A stretch of DNA of 64,000 nt. It comes from Platerodrilus igneus. Its lineage: Eukaryota > Arthropoda > Insecta > Coleoptera > Lycidae. The notes under the pieces are model-generated. The model worked only from the letters and a program-made list of their open reading frames with translations, made no database searches and was not told where the DNA came from. Position 1 is the stretch's first letter, and each line of letters starts with the position of its first letter. The stretch lies in assembly GCA_036346225.1 (NCBI GenBank), contig JARFIW010001110.1, positions 496,001 to 560,000 of the forward strand, given 5' to 3'. Shown one piece after another: positions 48,194 to 58,736 of this stretch. Position numbers and translations under genes: made by a program.

Positions 48194-50732
48194 GTGTGTC
48201 CAAATTTCGAGTCTCTACATTGTGATTTCAGTTATTATAAGAGATAGAAATTGGGTTAAATGGGGAAAGATTTGGAGGAATCCAGGCCAGTTTTGTATCC
48301 GTTTACAAAATTGGTGTAAGTTGTCTGGTTTTGGAGATATTCGAAGAAAACTAAAAATGGCGGATTTTGTTTTTTGATAATAAAACATGAATCATAAGTC
48401 GCACCATCACAAGACTTGCACATTATTAAGACACTTTTCTAAAAGGAGTGTTTTAGCATAAACAGAATCATTCGACTGTCTTTTGTTTTCGGGGAAACGC
48501 CCACAACTTTTGTTTTTCTTATGGCCGCCATTTTGAATATTAGGTGAATGTTATGCGCCTTAAAATTACCTTTTCAACAATATGCCACATGTCTATAAAA
48601 AATGCAAAAACTATCCTAAATTTTAAAAATAACTAAATTTCTATGTTCTATAACGTTTGGTAATCCCAACAGGGCAAAAATTTGATTTCTACTTTCCAAA
48701 CAGTAGTAGTAGTAGTAGTACCACATACATTTTGTTAAGTAGAACTCGTAAAGTATTGGATATAAATCTTAAAATTAACTTAAACATAAAACTGTAGCCT
48801 ATCTTATCTAATTTAGGGAACAAAATTAAATGTGACCGAAACGGCAAACTATCATCTAAATTACTTCCCGTAGATGCTGAAAATGCTGTCCGTTTGCATC
48901 ACGGCACATTCGACAATTAATTAAAACTTTCCGTACAACTCTGCTTAACGTGCGCCTATTTATAGAGTTAAGAATGTCACGGACTCTTTCATGCAGTTCG
49001 TTTATATTATGAGGCGGTTCAAACTCATATACCTCATTTTTAGCAAAACCCCATAAATAAAAATCAAGTGGTGTAAGATCTGGTGATCTTGCCGGCCACA
49101 TAATTGGTCCACTATTGCATATAATATTTTGGCCAAAATGTTTAGCTAAAAGGGCGCTAACTTATCGGGAATTGTGAGCTGGACAACCATCTTGCTGAAA
49201 CCATAGTTTTCGAAAATCATCATCATTTGGTACAAGTCCTCTAATAGCCGGAATTATTTGGTCTCTTAACAATTCCGTATATCTGGCGCCATTGAGGTTA
49301 TTGACAAAATAAAAGGGTCCAATCAAATTATTACCTATAAAAGTATTAATTACATTGGTTAATTTACTAAAATATTTATATCATAATTAACTACCTAAGA
49401 TACCACACCAAACGTTAAATCCATATCTCGTTTGAAATTTGCGTTGCGCCGTCAGATGATGATTTTCAGTGCTCCAGTGATGCGTGTTATGTTTATTGAA
49501 CACCCGCAATTGGTAAACCGCGTTTCGTCTGTCCATATTATCAATTCTGGAAAGTGCGGATCTTCCTCGCATTTTGGATGTACCAATTACAAAACGCATT
49601 CGTCTGGCGAAATCTTCTCTTTGAGGCCTTGGACAATAGTAGGTTTATAAGGATGAAACTTTTCCTTTTTTAAAATATTATGAACAGTTGATTTTGGAAT
49701 ATTAAGTTCACGGCTTACAGATCTTACGGATGTGGATGGATTTCGTGTTACCGCCTCAGTAATGCTTAGAACACGTTCCCTATTGTTTAAGTCGTATTGT
49801 TCCCTAGTCTGTTCAAAAGCACCATAATTCAGTAAATTCATTACAATTTTTCTGAAGTATGTTTTATGCGGTTGTCGTCTTTCTGGATACAATTCCAAAT
49901 ATCTGGCGGATGCCGTATCAGCGTTCCGAAACGATTGTAAATAAGTATTTAGCATATCATACTTTTCCTCATTCGAAAACTTGTAGACATGTGCCATTTT
50001 TTAAATTAAAAATGCAGCACCACCGGCACCAAAACTTACAACACACACAAGTTTATCTAAATTTTAGAATTTGTTTGACATATAACTGTAATTCAATTGT
50101 TTGGTTTTGTCACATACCACCGCCTACTATTATAAAACGATATCATTTTAACTCTAGTACCATCATAATTAATAATTTGTGACAAATGCTGTTTGTGTAC
50201 ATTATAAAATGTGTATTGTACTTTTCATAAAGTAGAAATCAAATTTTTGCCCTGTTGGGATTACCAAACGTTAAAGAACATACAAATTTAGTTATTTTTA
50301 AAATTTAGGATAGTTTTGCATTTTTTTATAGACACGTGGCATATCTTTGAAAAGGTAATTTTAAGGCGCATAATATTCACTTAATATTCAAAATGGCGGC
50401 CATAAGAAAAACAAAAGTTGTGGGCGTTTCCTCGAAAACAAAAGACAGTCGAATGATTCTGTTCATTCTAAAATACTCCTTTTAGAAAAGTGTCTTAATA
50501 ATGTGCAAGTCTTGTGATGGTGCGACTTATGATTCATGTTTTATTATCAAAAAACAAAATCCGCCATTTTTAGTTTTCTTCGAATATCTCCAAAACCAGA
50601 CAACTTACACCAATTTTGTAAACGGATACAAAACTGGCCTGGATTCCTCCAAATCTTTCCCCATTTAACCCAATTTCTATCTCTTATAATAACTGAAATC
50701 ACAATGTAGAGACTCGAAATTTGGACACACTG
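48192..50732 (-). mobile_element. DD41D mariner-type transposon with long TIRs
   Basis: 2,541 bp, flanked by TA (48190-48191 and 50733-50734). Terminal inverted repeats of about 503 bp (48192-48695 and 50230-50732) start cagtgtgtccaaatttcgag on both ends, with scattered differences. The middle encodes a transposase on the minus strand. It lies inside the LINE tail microsatellite. Confidence 0.95.
48856..49997 (-). pseudogene. DD41D transposase, frameshifted
   Basis: The N-terminus (49997-49587, open) begins MAHVYKFSNEEKYDMLNTYL and has two helix-turn-helix parts (TREQYDLNNRERVLSITEAV, SVRSVSRELNIPKSTVHNIL). The catalytic region has TDETRFTN in one frame, FNKHNTHHWSTENHH in another, FQQDGCPAHNSR, and WPARSPDLTPLDFYLWGFAK. 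Counting codons, 41 lie between the second and third Asp (one is now a TAA). That is the spacing of the DD41D group of the IS630-Tc1-mariner superfamily. Confidence 0.85.
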
Positions 50733-50734
50733 TA

Positions 50735-51039
50735 TGTGTGTATGTGTATAGGTGTGTATATATGTATGTGTGTATGTATATGTATTTATATGATTATGTA
50801 TATGTGTTTGTATGTGCATGTATATAAATATATATCTAAAAATTAATAATTAATTATTAAGTTAAAATGTGTAATATGTATTGAATATATTATAATTATA
50901 TTTTCATATGGTATCATAAATGCGGGCTTGTTTGTAACACTTGGAGTTTTCATATCGCTCTCAAACATCTACATTTTTTGCTCATTTATGACATATGCTT
51001 TAACCAACACAAAGAAATAAGTACACAAAAGTTTAATAA
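50735..51039. other. Microsatellite remainder and short non-coding stretch
   Basis: To about 50835 this is the continuation of the TG/TA microsatellite. After that, AT-rich DNA with no recognisable feature. The left terminal inverted repeat of the Polinton should lie here or just to the right, but its partner end is outside the window, so I could not place it. Confidence 0.45.
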
Positions 51040-51045
51040 TTTATT
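51040..51045 (-). terminator. Poly-A signal for the polymerase gene
   Basis: Aataaa on the minus strand, about 360 nt downstream of the polymerase stop codon. It is the first good poly-A signal after that gene. Confidence 0.4.
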
Positions 51046-51401
51046 TTATCCGATTTACAGTTTAATAAACTAATAGAATACAATTGTAAAATATAACATT
51101 ATCTTCTTAGTGTAGTTGAATCCATGTAGTTGAAAGTAACCTGCAACAAAAAGAGATTAATGGGTTGTTTAAATAGACCTGCAATAAAAAGAGATTAATG
51201 CAAAAAAGAGGAAACGTGTTTTCGATCAATAAGACATATTGTTGTTAATCTAACAATATGTTTTACCGTCCAGCGACACCACGTGGAGGTAAACACATGT
51301 CACCGAGAGCGAAGGAAATATTAAGGATGGGGTGGTAGGTATTTCTTATAACTAACTTACATGCTACTATAAAAAAAAACTTAACCTATATCCTTATGCC
51401 C

Positions 51402-54400
51402 TCATGCGTAGGTTGATATGCTTCCGGGGATGACGTAACGCTTGTCATCTGCGCCCGATAAACTGATTTTATTAATAAGCTGTGTATAAAGTTGGTGTTT
51501 ATGACTCCGGTTGGATACCATCGTATTCGTGAGAGCCTCTCTATTATTAATAACTACATCCTTAAAACTATCTACACTAATCCCCGCCACCACATTACGA
51601 CTAACACCCTTAATTTTCTTTACAATATCCTTTTCTCCTACAATACAGTAGGACTTAGCCCTACTACCTACAAATTCTAACACCAAGTCACCGTTGAACT
51701 CGTCTTTAAATTTCCCCACAACTTTTTTGTTCACAAGCGGTATATTGTACTTATTCTCTCGAGGATAGTCGCTAGTATCAAAATGTTCAATGTTTGTGCT
51801 AATATCACTATACAAGTCTGCGGTCTCCACACTGTAGACTAGTGAATCGGTATCCGTATAAAGGAGGCGGATTTGGTTACCATACAAAGACCTCATCGTG
51901 CCGTAGTGAAACTCATACATTAAGGTTTTAGACAAGTCTAAAACCGAGAAACCTACATAAATTGGCTTGTCGTAAGTAACTTTGACTTGATTCATTTGCA
52001 TAATAACCAAATCCTCTCCTAAAATAGTACAACTATGAAAATTAGGTCGCGCAATTAGCGTACTCGCACACAACCAATTACCAGAAACATCCCACCGGGG
52101 CACGATTTTCACATCAACGCGTTTGTCCACATTCTCCATGGTCTTCCCGAACACCGCGTTATTCATCAATTTATAAAAGTCTTTTTCAAACATGCTTTTC
52201 GCCGCCGTCCTCAACCCGGTGTTAAGGTCAATATACGCCTTCAACCATGGAGACTGAGTAAATTCTAAAACCCGGTGGATTGCTTTTAGTTTGAGACCGT
52301 ATCGCACACACTGTTGTAAATTCCGATAATGGATGGTGTAGTTTTTCTTTTCCAACAGAGTCGCGAGCAATTTAGGCGTCTTGGATTTGGGTGATGGGGG
52401 TACCATGTTTTCGGGACAGAAGGGTAGATCGTTGTGGGTATGGTGCAGATGTTCTGGATACTCCAGATCTACTTCTAAAATATAACCTTTGTCATTGGTT
52501 TCGGGTATATCCAAAATGCGTTCTTTCAGGAGAGTAATCTTTTTAGCATCCATCCACCTAAAATCGTCAATGGGTAGGTGCTGTCTCATTGCCCACCCAT
52601 ATAGATTATTGGCATCCAGATACGTTAAGTATTTTGATGCCTCGGTCGGGTTGTAATCCTCCATATACTTATTATTTGCTCTAGCATATCGTTGGCTGCA
52701 CTGTGTGAGACCACCACGAATCTCTTTCTTTACGAAATGATGCATGCTGACATCTGTGAGCAAGTCTAATTTTACGCCGGTGTATTTCAACATCGCATCA
52801 AAACTCAAGCTGGGTGCAGTTAGATATTGACATGGGTCAAGATTGTAGGTTTTGATGCAAACAGCTCTAAAGTTCTCGAAGACGTCGGCGAGAAGCAGCA
52901 CATCCGTCTTCAGATACAGATCACTATATTCCCCAAGCGTATGAATGCCAAACGTATTCCAAACTGTCTGTTTGTACTCAGCGAATGTAATATCTGTAGA
53001 GGTTAGATCATTATAGAAGGCTTCTTTTGATGGTAAACTGGAGTCGTTCAACACAGATTCGTCTGTTACGTAGTTGTATGGGAATACTCCCTTTCTAGCC
53101 AGTAGACCAAAATGTTTATCGTCTGGGAAACATTTTTTCATCTCAACAAACTGTCCAGACTCCAAATTTTTTACCAACTTATCCAAGCTCGACATCATAA
53201 AACGCAGAGAATCGATGAATCTTAGCTGGACTGTGGAATTGTCGGTTTCTTCCAGCTCACCGTCAAACTCTTCTGGTTCTTCGCCATATAGCCTAACATA
53301 CTTCGTAAACGAAATAAATCGTTCCTTATTATTTGGAATTACGGTAACCCTCTCTTTGTCATACCCGAACTCTTTTACAATAAAATGGGAATCATACCCA
53401 CTTAAATTGTGAAATACTACAGGGATGAAATGGGGTACCTTGTACTTTATATTGCACTGTGGGTGTGCAGCGAAGCGAAAGCGACCAGTCAAGTGGTCGT
53501 GATCTTTAACTCTTTCACCCCCAAGAGGCTTTTTACAAATTCCGCAATCCACTGCTGCGTAAAACAAAAGTTCGGCTAGGGGTGATAATGATCTCATCGA
53601 AATATTGGTTTTTAAAACCTCACCCAGTCTCCGAGCTTCTTCTTCCAACTTCTGCATTAGAACCTTTGCAGTTTCAGGCCCCCTGTATAGCTCAAACTTG
53701 TTTAAAGATTCATCATAGCTACATTTTATGTAGTATGCGAAGCTGTACGGCTTGTGCTCCTGGATGCTATTGGTGAATGAAGTCGACGTGCTTGGATTTG
53801 CAGTACTAATTGGTTTTAAGACGCTCTCAAAATCGGCATATATGACAAAAGGCACCCTCATCTGCTTATGGAGGTTTATAAACTCCAATACGTTGTTGAA
53901 GTGGTTCGGCATGGTGGTAGCGACATGGTTACACTTGTGTTCTGCGTGTTTGCGTAGCTCATCCTCCGAACGAAAATATATTAGCCATCCATCGCACAAC
54001 AGTTTGGATCCTCCGTGGGCAGACAACTGTGTTCTAACCAAGCCGCTTAAATTATTAATTAAACAAAAATGCTCCTTTCCGCCTTTCTGAACATATAACA
54101 AATTTACTTGTCGATCCCTTTTATTAGCGGCGAAATGCAAAGGCCCCACAATCGATTTCCCTTCTACACCAAACACGTTAACGCTGATGTTGTTTAATTC
54201 CTCGAATTTCGAGATATCCTTTATGGGCATCGGGAACTGCACTCCTGTTAAGTTGAGCACCGTGCTGTAGTGCGGGTAGCTACTGAGCCTTTGCGGGTCG
54301 TGAACACTGTGGTCTAGGGCAGCCACAACACACCAGGCAAAACATGCGTTGTCGTGATTTTGTATGTTAATAACGGCTCTTGTATTTCGAATCCATTTGG

Positions 54401-55295
54401 GGAGCTCGATGTATGAAGACCCGCGCAAAGGGTTGTACTTATTAATATTTACTTGTAGGTACAACACTTTCTTCAGCGTCCAACCTAAAATTAAAAAAAT
54501 TAGAAAAAATTAATAATTTTCCAAAACTAACCAGAATCACGTTTTTGGAACTCATCAGACTTTGCAGACATCGTCTCTACAAAGGCGTTGTAGACCGCTC
54601 CCAGGTCGCTGGATGAAGTGACCACGACATTTCGAGTGTTGAAGGATTTTATATCCTCTACACCCTCTGCCGCAGCCATCTTGGTGTAGCCACCAAACAC
54701 CTCCAAGTTAACCTTAAGGGCTGTGTGGATAGTCTGCTGTTCCCCTACTAAGCTTACAAATCGTTCTTTCTGCTTGCGTAGAAAATCCAATAGACCTAAA
54801 AATACAAACTAAGCAAACACAAAATACTTATAAAAAATACATACTTGTAGAATCGACATTACTAATTCTGTATGTAGCGATTCGAGTTTTGAATGCGGTC
54901 GCTACAACCTCCACGCCTCCATCCAGGACACGGCTAGCATTAGCTTTGTGGGTGTTGGAGCGCTGGTGGGCTGCCAATTTAGCAACATCTACATCGCATT
55001 CCACACATCTCCTCGGCATTTTGGGAGCAGACCCCTCAACCGCAGACAAAGCTGGTCGTTTGACTCCGGAGGGCCCGGCAACTGGTACCACTACACCATG
55101 CTTGGCATCCTTATGACGTTTAAGGCTATCCTTCCGCGAGAAGGATGCCGGACACACATCGCAGAGAAAACCCTCGGAGGGTTTCGATACAACTTCATGC
55201 TTCTGGAGCAGATGTCTTTTCAAACTATGGCTCCTTGAAAAGGAAGCCCCGCAGACATCACAAGTAAAAAAGCCATTTCACTGTAAATATTTATA
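51402..55295 (-). CDS. polB: Polinton zinc-finger/protein-primed DNA polymerase B, spliced
   Basis: Three minus-strand exons: up to 54845, 54795-54532 and 54484-51402. The two introns are 49 and 47 nt, have GT-AG ends, and join in phase. Exon 1 encodes C2H2 fingers (CDVCGASFSRSHSLKRH, CDVCPASFSRKDSLKRH and a third, CVECDVDVAKLAAHQRSNTH). Exon 3 carries the polymerase. Numbering from 54467: exonuclease YADFES (212/214), HNLSGYDSHFI (354-364) and Tyr-Asp near 523; polymerase YLDANNLYG (617-625), KLMNNAVFGK (767-776) and YTDTDS (871-876). All catalytic acidic residues are present. It replicates the element by protein priming. No ATG is in frame with finger 1 after the upstream TGA; an indel in a T run there may have broken the start. 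Confidence 0.9.
54485..54531 (-). other. Intron 2 of the polymerase gene
   Basis: 47 nt on the minus strand: donor gttagt after ...gattctg, acceptor ttttag before gttgg. The codon is split G|GT. Without splicing the frame stops immediately, while the spliced frame passes from RDSG into WTLKKVLYLQ. Confidence 0.75.
54796..54844 (-). other. Intron 1 of the polymerase gene
   Basis: 49 nt on the minus strand: donor gtatgt, acceptor tttttag. The codon is split A|GT. Unspliced reading meets a stop within a few codons; the spliced reading continues VDST into SLLDFLRKQK. Confidence 0.75.
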
Positions 55296-55453
55296 AAACT
55301 TGTTAACTAGTCAAAGACTAAACAGAAACTGAATTTATATCACTTTGTACCATGGTTTTACACACAGTTGGTAAAATTAGATAGTTTTACTTTTTAAATT
55401 ACGAGAAACCCAGCGTCGTTTAACCTTGAGTAACATTTCAAACCAATCTTTCA

Positions 55454-55488
55454 CGTCGGTGAAAATCAATTAGCTTCTTGCTTACGCA
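55454..55488. repeat. 35-bp direct repeat, copy 1, in divergent promoter region
   Basis: Begins cgtcggtgaaaatcaattag and is identical to 55563-55597. It lies in the intergenic region from which the polymerase gene (minus) and the capsid-side genes (plus) diverge. Confidence 0.95.
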
Positions 55489-55562
55489 CTACATCTATAA
55501 TTATCGGATGTATCACTTTAACTTTCACTTCTACTCCAATTGTTTACAGACCAGTCTATTCG

Positions 55563-55597
55563 CGTCGGTGAAAATCAATTAGCTTCTTGCTTACGCA
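55563..55597. repeat. 35-bp direct repeat, copy 2, in divergent promoter region
   Basis: Identical to 55454-55488, 109 bp away. It ends 53 nt upstream of the TATA-like box of the 266-aa gene. A role as a regulator binding site or origin element is possible but unproven. Confidence 0.95.
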
Positions 55598-55649
55598 TTC
55601 TAAGTCATCCGTGTGCAATTTACGCATGCGCAACAACAATTCTGAAACA

Positions 55650-55685
55650 TTTAAAAGGACGAGCCGCATAGGATTCCTTCTCAGT
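55650..55685 (+). promoter_or_regulatory. Core promoter of the 266-aa gene
   Basis: TATA-like tttaaaag (55650-55657) and arthropod initiator tcagt (55681-55685), with about 33 nt from the first T to the initiator A. The ATG follows at 55712. The same spacing recurs before two other genes of the element. Confidence 0.6.
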
Positions 55686-55711
55686 CATCTTGGTGAAATC
55701 AGTGCAAAGCA

Positions 55712-56512
55712 ATGGAGTCTGTAAATGTTAATAATGCACAAGTTTCGTATACCGAAAATCTGATTAATAAGTTTACGTATATTTTAAGTGAATTGGGTAA
55801 ACACCCTCATAATGTGGAAATTGGGTTTGTTATAAACCAGAGAATAAAACCCGTATTACGATTGGTGTGTAGCAAAAAATATTGTAGCAACCATGTTCTG
55901 GAACTGACATACGAGAATTGGTTGGTATTTACAAATTTTCAAGTGGAATTTCAAATTAACGTATTTTGTCGTAACGTGCTAAACAGCCGATTAAATGGTG
56001 TACCCAAAATAGAAAATTTACACATACAACAAGGAGCCTCGTTCTTTATCACTCTGTCACCAGTGTCTGGATCAACCGAGGACGAAACGTTCCAGTTAAA
56101 AATAATAATGGGTAATAGTTCGATAGTTATAAACGAATTGGAGTGCCGTAAACTATTCCATATGCGAGAGCTGTTAGAGTATCAACTTAAGCAGTTGAAA
56201 AGTCGTGACTTTCCAGCATTATACAGCGAATTAGTAGGGTTTGTTGCTAATTCTAATTTAAATGATTGCGATCGGTTTAATACTCTGACTGAACGGGAGA
56301 AACGAATTAAAATCTTGATTGAAGGTAAAGTTCGAATTGGCAATATTTTATTCTACAATGAATTGAATCAGAGTGCACTAAATGCTTTGAAGCTGGTTAT
56401 ATGTTTTCCGGATATATTTGTGCGAGACGTGATGCGTACAAGAACATTAGTGGAAATGTTTAGACATTTAAATTTGTCGGAATCTGAAGATTCTGGTGAT
56501 GGTAATAACTAG
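55712..56512 (+). CDS. Polinton protein of unknown function, 266 aa
   Basis: Intact frame from ATG 55712, the first ATG after a good core promoter. I do not recognise a family. No signal peptide or membrane segment. N-terminal half: LTYENWLVFTNFQVEFQINV, which looks beta-rich. Middle: CRKLFHMRELLEYQLKQLKS, helical. Acidic C-terminus (SESEDSGDG). It is the first gene on the capsid-side strand and opposes the polymerase gene across a shared regulatory region, a position suited to an early or regulatory protein. That role is inference only. Confidence 0.75.
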   Translation: MESVNVNNAQVSYTENLINKFTYILSELGKHPHNVEIGFVINQRIKPVLRLVCSKKYCSNHVLELTYENWLVFTNFQVEFQINVFCRNVLNSRLNGVPKIENLHIQQGASFFITLSPVSGSTEDETFQLKIIMGNSSIVINELECRKLFHMRELLEYQLKQLKSRDFPALYSELVGFVANSNLNDCDRFNTLTEREKRIKILIEGKVRIGNILFYNELNQSALNALKLVICFPDIFVRDVMRTRTLVEMFRHLNLSESEDSGDGNN

Positions 56513-56598
56513 AAAGAGTATTTTATAAAGGACAGCCTAAGAGACGTGTATGTAAATGTATTGTTATTGTAAATATATTGTAAATATTTTTGAAAAAG

Positions 56599-56632
56599 TA
56601 TAAATAGACTCGTTGTTGTTTATTTAATTAGT
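56599..56632 (+). promoter_or_regulatory. Core promoter of the PLA2-like gene
   Basis: Consensus TATA box tataaatag (56599-56607) and an initiator variant ttagt (56628-56632), 31 nt from the first T to the initiator A. ATG at 56661. Confidence 0.6.
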
Positions 56633-56660
56633 ATAGTTTGAGATTTTTTTGAGTAAACAC

Positions 56661-57464
56661 ATGATTATCTGTTCTGGAGAGGGTTTAATCAACAGCGCTA
56701 TAAACAGGTTACCGTTTGAGTTGCATATTCCAGGTTATCAGTACTGCGGTCTTGGTACAAAGTTGAATGAACGCTTAGCAAGAGGCGATCCTGGAATAAA
56801 CGAATTGGATAAATTGTGTAAAGACCACGACATTGCATACTCCAAGTACCCCGACGATCTTCCAGCCAGACACCGAGCAGATAAAATTTTAGAAGAAGAG
56901 GCCTGGGGGAGAGTTAAGTCTAAAAACGCAAAGTTTGGGGGAAAAGCCTCAGCTTGGTTTGTGACAAACGCTATGAAAGCGAATAGAAAAATGGGTATGG
57001 GCTTAAAGAAGAAAATAAGTTTCAAAGGTGGATTTTTGAAGAAAATACGATCCGCAATAGACCGAGTTGGTTCCGACAACTTGAAAAAGCTGTTAGACGT
57101 CGGTATTCTAATTGATAAAAAAATCATAAAAGGAGCCGGTGGGAAAAACAAAATTAAAGTCCCACGTATTTTACCCGTTTCACAGAAAGGAGGTTTTCTA
57201 CCATTGATTCCGATATTCGCTGGATTAAGTGCCCTAGGAGCACTAACAGGTGGTGCTACGGGGATAGCTAAAGCAGTAAATGATGTCAAGACAGCCGACG
57301 AACAGTTTAAGGAGAGCGAACGACACAACAGATCTATGGAAGCCATTGCCGTTGGGAAAAAAGGAAATGGAATGTTTCTAAAACCATACAAAAAAGGCAC
57401 AGCATTATTCTTGAAACCGTACAAACAGGGGCGTGGCATTTGTAAAAAAGTATCAAAAAACTAA
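56661..57464 (+). CDS. PLA2-like / pX-like minor virion protein
   Basis: Intact, 267 aa from ATG 56661 (an upstream TTG is unlikely to be the start). Residues about 24-66 hold a phospholipase-A2-like core: PGYQYCGLGTKLNERLARGD with the Gly-rich calcium-loop pattern, then KLCKDHDIAYSKYPDD with the His-Asp catalytic pair, as in parvovirus VP1 unique regions. A basic middle follows, then a hydrophobic Gly/Ala stretch (IPIFAGLSALGALTGGATG), and two copies of an FLKPYKKG-type basic repeat at the end, resembling adenovirus core peptide pX. PLA2 in virions serves membrane passage. The protease gene follows directly, in another frame. Confidence 0.8.
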   Translation: MIICSGEGLINSAINRLPFELHIPGYQYCGLGTKLNERLARGDPGINELDKLCKDHDIAYSKYPDDLPARHRADKILEEEAWGRVKSKNAKFGGKASAWFVTNAMKANRKMGMGLKKKISFKGGFLKKIRSAIDRVGSDNLKKLLDVGILIDKKIIKGAGGKNKIKVPRILPVSQKGGFLPLIPIFAGLSALGALTGGATGIAKAVNDVKTADEQFKESERHNRSMEAIAVGKKGNGMFLKPYKKGTALFLKPYKQGRGICKKVSKN

Positions 57465-57820
57465 GCAAGTTACCTCGAAGAGCTCTCACCGATGTAGATA
57501 TAAGGAAACACGCATCTAACATTCCTCATTTTCGCAACGTCTTTTCTAGAGATTAGTTACAGAAGATTAGACCGCATATCAACAAATCGGGTGTGATTAA
57601 TTTGGATACCACCAAAGGATCAGGTACACATTGGGTGGGGTACCGAAAACGCAGAAATAGTGTGTATTACTACGATTTGTTTGGAGGCTTGAGACCGCCG
57701 GAAGAAGTAAAGAGATATTTTCGAGGTTGTAAAATTTACTACAACAGTGTTCCGGAGCAGACTTACAACACATACAATTGTGGACATTTAGTGTTAAAGT
57801 TTCTTAGTGACAATGGCTAA
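57446..57820 (+). pseudogene. Adenain-type cysteine protease, broken
   Basis: The frame 57446-57820 reads LSKLPRRALTDVDIRKHASN, then PHFRNVFSRD followed by an in-frame TAG (57554-57556), then GVINLDTTKGSGTHWVGYRK with the catalytic His, YYYDLFGG with the acidic partner, Gln in PEQTYNT, and NTYNCGHLVLKFL with the catalytic Cys. No ATG occurs in frame before the conserved start; the frame begins inside the previous gene, so the ancestral protein may have been fused to the pX-like repeats. In adenovirus and Polintons this enzyme matures virion proteins. Its stop overlaps the penton start (atggctaa). Confidence 0.85.
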
Positions 57821-58548
57821 AACAGTGAGCGTGTTTGGGTATGGTAATGTCATATCGACAGGATTCATTTACCCACCAATTAAATTGAAACAGGACGGTG
57901 AATATGCTTTGGGTCTAGTGGGACTGTACACTTGTAACACTGTGCAAAACATACATCCAGAAAACAATAACTTATACTTTAACGATCCAGAGCATCGCAG
58001 AATAACCATTGAACCTGGATCATACAAATTAGAAGAAATAAATGCATATATAGAGGATATTTTCAAAAAATGGTTCAGTCAGAAGCCGGACATCAACGAG
58101 AACATTGAAAAATATTTTAAACTGAGTGCCAACAATAATACATTAAATGTGTTCTATACGAAGCAGTATACCGATAGATTTTGGGGCAAACCGTAAAAAC
58201 AATATTGGAAGCATCTTGGGGTTTACCAACCGCAAATTCGCTGCAGATACCGTACATATCGCTAATCAGCAAGTAAACATAATATCGGTCTCAAACATTT
58301 TTGTGGAAACCAATATCACTAGCGGATCGTTCAGAAACAATTTTCTTACCCACAGCATATTTGAATTCAGTCTATCTGTACCACCCGGGTATAATCTGGA
58401 AAAGGAACCTAACCACGTCATATATTATCCGCTGAGCGTGACAGAAATTGATAATATTACAATCAGACTAGTCGATCATTTGGGTGAATTGGTAAACTTT
58501 TCACCGGAAACATACACCTGTGTGAGACTGGAAATAAAAAGTAGTTGA
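57813..58548 (+). pseudogene. Penton / minor capsid protein (single jelly roll), frameshifted
   Basis: ATG 57813 opens VSVFGYGNVISTGFIYPPIK and runs to about 58190, where the frame shifts; the remainder (to TGA at 58548) reads NIGSILGFTNRKFAADTVH, SVSNIFVETNITSGSF, FEFSLSVPPGYNLEKEPNHV and ETYTCVRLEIKS. The order fits the Polinton minor capsid (PX) that fills the icosahedral vertices. The shift falls beside a tttt-gggg run. It lies between protease and major capsid, the usual position. Confidence 0.8.
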
Positions 58549-58550
58549 AA

Positions 58551-58736
58551 ATGCCTATCGATTTTGTATATAAAGCACGCTACAACACCCCCAGACGATC
58601 AGAAGTGAATACGACGTCAAAGCGTGATGTTGTCGAGAGACTTACAGCAGAAGAAATATGTTTCTTAAAATCTTTGGGGTTAGAAGTTATAAAAGATGGG
58701 AGGCAGAAGCAAACGCAGCTTAGATCTCCACGGTGA
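58551..58736 (+). CDS. Small conserved-position ORF before the major capsid
   Basis: 61 codons from ATG 58551, 2 nt after the penton stop. It is basic and ends with a RLTAEEICFLKSLGLEV phrase; a short ORF with a similar 'lt..n..fL.sLGf' ending commonly precedes the capsid gene in insect Polintons, from memory. Its end overlaps the capsid start by 41 nt. Function unknown. Confidence 0.55.
   Translation: MPIDFVYKARYNTPRRSEVNTTSKRDVVERLTAEEICFLKSLGLEVIKDGRQKQTQLRSPR

Noticed and set aside
48129..48377. Frame starting with Ile-Tyr repeats
   Set aside because: Translation of the TA microsatellite running into the transposon TIR; not a protein.
50547..50819. 90-codon antisense frame ending like the one at 48129
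   Set aside because: It is the same TIR read from the other end plus microsatellite, hence the identical tail.
53074..54090. Plus-strand frames (112, 64 and 112 codons) inside the polymerase
   Set aside because: Opposite an intact polymerase exon with all catalytic motifs; no conserved features.
56738..57439. 233-codon antisense frame opposite the PLA2-like gene
   Set aside because: Shadow of a real gene with PLA2 and pX-like motifs on the plus strand; no motif of its own.
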